Position numbers and translations under genes: made by a program | Source of the DNA: Pomphorhynchus laevis | Lineage: Eukaryota > Acanthocephala > Palaeacanthocephala > Echinorhynchida > Pomphorhynchidae | DNA length: 64,000 bases | Assembly (NCBI GenBank): GCA_012934845.2 | Contig: WNNJ02002318.1 | Coordinates: 1-64,000, forward strand | Reading direction: 5' to 3' | Part shown: positions 59,780-64,000 of the stretch, in pieces | Position numbering within the stretch: position 1 is the stretch's first letter | Layout of the letters: each line of letters opens with the position of its first letter | The notes under the pieces: model-generated | What the model saw: the letters and a program-made list of their open reading frames with translations, nothing else | Told to the model about the DNA's origin: nothing | Database searches by the model: none

Positions 59780-61140
59780 ATGCAATAAGTGATGTTTTGT
59801 TGCGATTGTCTGTTTTCGACGAATCAGGACGAGGACAAGAATGCTTTTAAATTATTATAGTCTGGATACATAAAGGACAGCGAGTTATAATTTGAACAAA
59901 TTAAGAACACGACAGGTTAGCGTATGTTTACAAAAGAATTGTCAGTACAGACTTTCACCTGAACTTACAAGATGTTTAATGTGTTGTTAAGAGCTTTCTG
60001 TTGAAGATGGAATAGTGGTTATGGAATCACATGTAATTATTCCACGCTCTTTAAGGAAATGGGTTTTAAACTATTTGCATAATTGTCATCAAGAAATAGT
60101 GGCTATGAAATCACTCGCTCGCTTCTATGTATGGGGGCATGTAATTGGTATGGACGTTATAAACTATATTTTACGCTGTAAAATGTGCTAACGTAATCGC
60201 AAAAACGAAGCACCACATTCATTTCACAATTAGTCTATTCTTAGTGATACTTTTTCAAGATTACATGTGGATTTAGCCGGTTCTATTTACGGTGAATATT
60301 ATTTCATTGCTATCAAAGCAGTCACTAAGTGGCCAGTTGTTTAAGTGTATTCTAATGATGATTATTCTTCAATCAAAATGATAAGATGAGAAATAGTGTA
60401 TAACAAGAATTGATGTCAGGCAATGGAACTCCATTCCACTCAGAAATATGTAAACAATTCCTAATACAAAATGGTGTCAATCATGTACTTGTATTGTTCT
60501 ATCATTCGCGTGTCAATGGATTGGTTAAGCGATTTTTACAAGTTTTTAAAAATGGACATTACTTCCATATTAAATATCCAAGTGTCTGTTAAAACTAGAG
60601 TCGTTTCTTATGTCATACAGGAATACGCCGAATTTGAGCACATCAAAACCACAAGCCGTTATAATTAAGGGATATTGGTTAGTAAAATATTTGAAAGGAT
60701 TAAAACCCAACAACCAGTCAACATTTTTTTCAAACGCACTATTTCTCTTAAAGGTTTATACCACGTCAATCCGAAATCGGAGACAAAGTTTGGTTTAGGC
60801 AAATACCGGACGAAGCTTGAAAGGAATGTGTGTGTTACACAACTAAAATCCTAAACACCTTTTGTGATATAACGACGGAACAAAAGAAGTGAAGGTTCAT
60901 GTAGAACAGTAGCAAGTGGATGATTTCGAAGAAAATGTTGATAAAGGTCGAGAATTACGAGTCGATCGCGAAGAATGATAATTTAAATAGTAGCAGACAT
61001 GCTGCATACAATTCAGAGCAAAATATAGAAAAAACAGACAGTGCTCGCAGATAAAATCTGAATCGTAAACGACCAATGCGATACAAATCCATCATATTGA
61101 AAAGGAATACGGATGTTTTTGTCGATGAAGAGGAATGTAA
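59780..61140 (+). mobile_element. Fossil Ty3/gypsy-type LTR retrotransposon, pol (integrase) part
   Basis: Remains of an integrase region: a zinc-binding-like N-terminal part (about 59980-60190), a catalytic-core part with HVDLAGSIYGEYYFIAI (about 60260-60340) and further core and C-terminal pieces to about 61140. The copy is clearly broken in many places and old. I could not identify LTRs. Confidence 0.75.
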
Positions 61141-63160
61141 GGAACGCACATTCTTCTTTATATATTTATTTATATGATTTTAAATATATAAAGCAGTACA
61201 TGTCTTTATATATTGTTCGTAAATGACTGTATAAGGTACGATATTTATCTTATTAAATTTTAACTAAAATTTCTAAATTATTTGAATTACTCCGCTTTTT
61301 ATAATATCGCAATTACCTTGCATAATCTTACAAATGGTTTATTATTAGATATTTATTGATTTTTTATATTTATTTTTATTGTATATTTATTGACTTAGAT
61401 ATTTAGATGTTTTTATCAAACTATCACTTTTTGTTATATAAATTCAAATTATTTGAATAAAAAAAATTATAATTGTTTGAATACATGTGCTGTAACAATT
61501 CTGAAATTAAGAAAGGATCATTCGTTCGGTGATTTTAAAGCGTATTATAACTCACCGTATTTGTAATCAGGCGTTAGAGCCTTAGGGCTGGACAGTACGA
61601 ATACTCTTTTTGTTTCGATTTGTTCTTTATTAAGTGATTTTCCCGGCAGCAATACTAGAGGGTGTTACTGTTTGCTTATATATGGTTTACTAAATTAATT
61701 GACGAAGCAGACAATTTTCTTTTTATTAAGGTGAAAAACAATAAAGCATATGCATATGATGTAATTTGATAAATTGAGTTCTGTTAATCTATATTGAATA
61801 AAATGGAAGCTTTTTTTCATTGCAAAATTGCCTGGAGCGCATAGATTATGCTTTGTTTATGATCGACTATAGTTATCCAATCATAACGCGTAATTGCTCG
61901 CATAAGCGAATAAGTATGTCAGTTAAAAATAAACAACTATGGTTGGCTAATTTTGCTTTCAGAAAACAAGTGCTATCGTAATGAATTCATTGACGTTATG
62001 AAAGATCGATTTTAGTATGCAGAATATAATGTGCTATTTATTATCGATGGCTGATATAATAACGATAGTTAATTTAGCAACAAATGGTAAATAACAGTTA
62101 AAGATTAATATAAAAATATAAATAATACAAAAAAATAACGACAATACATTCAATTAACACAACTAAAGATAACCGATAAATTATCTGTTTCGCCCACTCG
62201 CTAACAAAATAAATTAATAACAAATTCTAGGCGATCCAAAGAACTTCTAATTTTATTTGATGTCAACTTTTTTAAATATAATTTCAACCATATATCAATT
62301 GAATCATTTAAAAAAATTGTTAATTATTAACCAATTTTAATAATATTTTTATTAAAAAAATAGTTTTAGGACACAAATCAAACTAACCTTACTAAACCAT
62401 AAATTATTTGCATCTTACGTTCGTTAAACAATAACATTTTTGAATTGATTCTCTTGGGCAAATTTACATGTCGCTCAGCTAATGTTCAAACATTAATTTC
62501 TTTTAATTAATTAATTTGATTTAATGATTAGTAAAATATCACTCTGTACTGTTTTGCGGTAAAGATATACAGAAAAACTTAAAAGATATAATTTTATACA
62601 ATTTTATGATTTAAAAATCCTTCAATTGTTTTTTATTTTATTAGATATTTATTCTGAACTCAGTTTATTTTGTATTTAAATGCTTAAAAACAAATATTCA
62701 AATTTTCACGGAAATTATTAATAATTTTTTTAATTGACTTCTTGAAAGAGATAGCAAATTAAATTATGTTTTATTTAATCGTATTACATTTTAGTGCAAA
62801 ATTTAATATTTCTTTAATTGCTTTAAATATTTATTCTAAACTCAAAGCTTATTGATATTTTATTAATTAATTAAGATCTTAAAAAGTAAAAAAATAAAAT
62901 TGTTTTATTTAATATATTTTATTTTAATAATATCGCAATTTTTAACAAATTATTTAAAAAAAAATTCATTTATTTTTGATTGTAGAACAGGAGATTTTTT
63001 CAATTAAAAAATTGATTAAAAAAACTAATTATTAAAATCAGAATTAATTTGCATTAGATTATATAAAATTAATCACCATTTATTCATACATTTATTTGTA
63101 TGAATTCAAAAATAAATCTATAAACCGTCCAAAATTGAGCTATTTCAATTCATAATTCCC
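61141..63160. other. AT-rich desert
   Basis: Long AT-rich stretch with short homopolymers and no gene, RNA or element that I can support. Confidence 0.5.
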
Positions 63161-63164
63161 TTGT

Positions 63165-63400
63165 TAATATAAAATATAATACATTAAATAATGAAATTTT
63201 AAGAATTGCAACAATATGTAATGATATTGGCTTTCTTCAAAATCATTTAAATAATTTAATAGATACATATTTTAAACTAGGTTACTATAAAAATAAAATC
63301 AAACAGAAAATAGTAAAATATATAAATCAGCAGAGTATTATTAAAAATAAATTTAAACTTTTAAGAGGGAAATTTTATGGATGGATAATCATAAATATAC
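63165..63400 (+). mobile_element. Penelope-like RT tail fragment
   Basis: Same fragment as in 32773-34070: NEILRIATICNDIGFLQNHL then YFKLGYYKNKIKQKIVKYIN. It starts abruptly inside the IPYNIKYN region. Confidence 0.6.
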
Positions 63401-63784
63401 TAAAAACATAAAAATTATTAGTTATAAATCAAGATCAAGATATTTCGGTTTGTAAAATTTATAAAAATGTTAATGTAAAAATGCTATAAACATTCTTTAT
63501 TCAAATAAAATATAACGCTAGAATATTAAGATGAATATATTAATACATGATATTAATACATTATATATTAATATTTAATACATTATATATTTATACATTA
63601 ATATATTAATACTATTGAATACATTTATGGTTGAATATGCAATATTAAAATTTATATAGAATATAAAATTATATAGATATCATTGTTATATATAGTTATA
63701 TATAGTTATATATAGTTATCATAGTTATCAATATTATAGTTAAGTGATCTGATTAATAATTGGCATTTTTGTTTCTAAAATTAT

Positions 63785-63990
63785 GTGCATTCATGCATAC
63801 CATATAATATAAAATATAATACATTAAATAATGAAATTTTAAGAATTGCAACAATATGTAATGATATTGGCTTTCTTAAAAATCATTTAATAAATACATA
63901 TTTTAAACTAGGTTACTGCAAAAATGAAATCAAACAGAAAATATTAATATGTACAAATTAACAAAATATTATTAAAAATATAAATTAATA
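63785..63990 (+). mobile_element. Penelope-like RT tail fragment at the window edge
   Basis: Another partial copy starting at HSCIPYNIKYN-like sequence (CATTCATGCATACCATATAA) and running to about the window end. It has a short deletion relative to 63165-63400. Confidence 0.6.
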
Positions 63991-64000
63991 TAAATATATT

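Noticed and set aside
1-64000. CRISPR array, operon or bacterial features
   Set aside because: No regularly spaced direct repeats of that type, and the spliced genes and LINE content show a eukaryotic genome.

Overview
The window is eukaryotic, very AT-rich and full of mobile-element remains, with small exons separated by GT..AG introns. Two host genes can be built from matching splice sites and exon phases: a secreted sushi (CCP) domain protein on the + strand and an AP-2 transcription factor on the - strand. An arthropod, most likely an insect, fits the AP-2 and sushi genes, the AT bias and the mixture of CR1/L2-like, RTE-like and Penelope-like retroelements. A parasitoid wasp is possible, but the species is inference only.

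Layout. Positions 1-975 are AT-rich, with one GC-richer small ORF (161-274). Positions 976-20009 are a head-to-tail tandem duplication of a ~9.5 kb unit, nearly identical between copies and without a convincing gene; the copies join at a 5-base microhomology. Positions 21417-37513 hold the six-exon sushi gene: a signal-peptide exon, four exons that each encode one CCP, and a long last exon with a fifth CCP plus a ~680-residue tail rich in N-glycosylation sequons. All its junctions are phase 1 and the joined CDS is an exact multiple of three. Its introns hold a minisatellite, Penelope-like reverse-transcriptase (RT) tails and a decayed CR1/L2-like LINE.

Positions 37514-43671 lie between the two convergent genes and hold decayed Penelope-like elements (RT, then GIY-YIG endonuclease) and a stray copy of the AP-2 terminal exon. 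Positions 43672-52652 are the TfAP-2 gene on the - strand: four exons for the conserved DNA-binding/dimerisation half, and two candidate N-terminal exons. Its introns hold fold-back elements, a TIR-bounded LINE fragment, a CR1/L2-like tail and a hAT-like transposase relic. Positions 52.7-64 kb are intergenic and repeat-dominated: an RTE-like LINE, a tRNA-derived SINE, another CR1/L2-like LINE, a family of copies carrying a hairpin conserved through compensatory changes, a fossil Ty3/gypsy pol fragment, an AT desert and more Penelope-like tails.

The two genes show no functional link; both simply carry large repeat-filled introns. The best novelty candidates are the covarying hairpin shared by a SINE and other repeats, the sushi protein with its large glycosylated tail, the duplicated AP-2 terminal exon, and a TIR pair bounding a LINE RT fragment.
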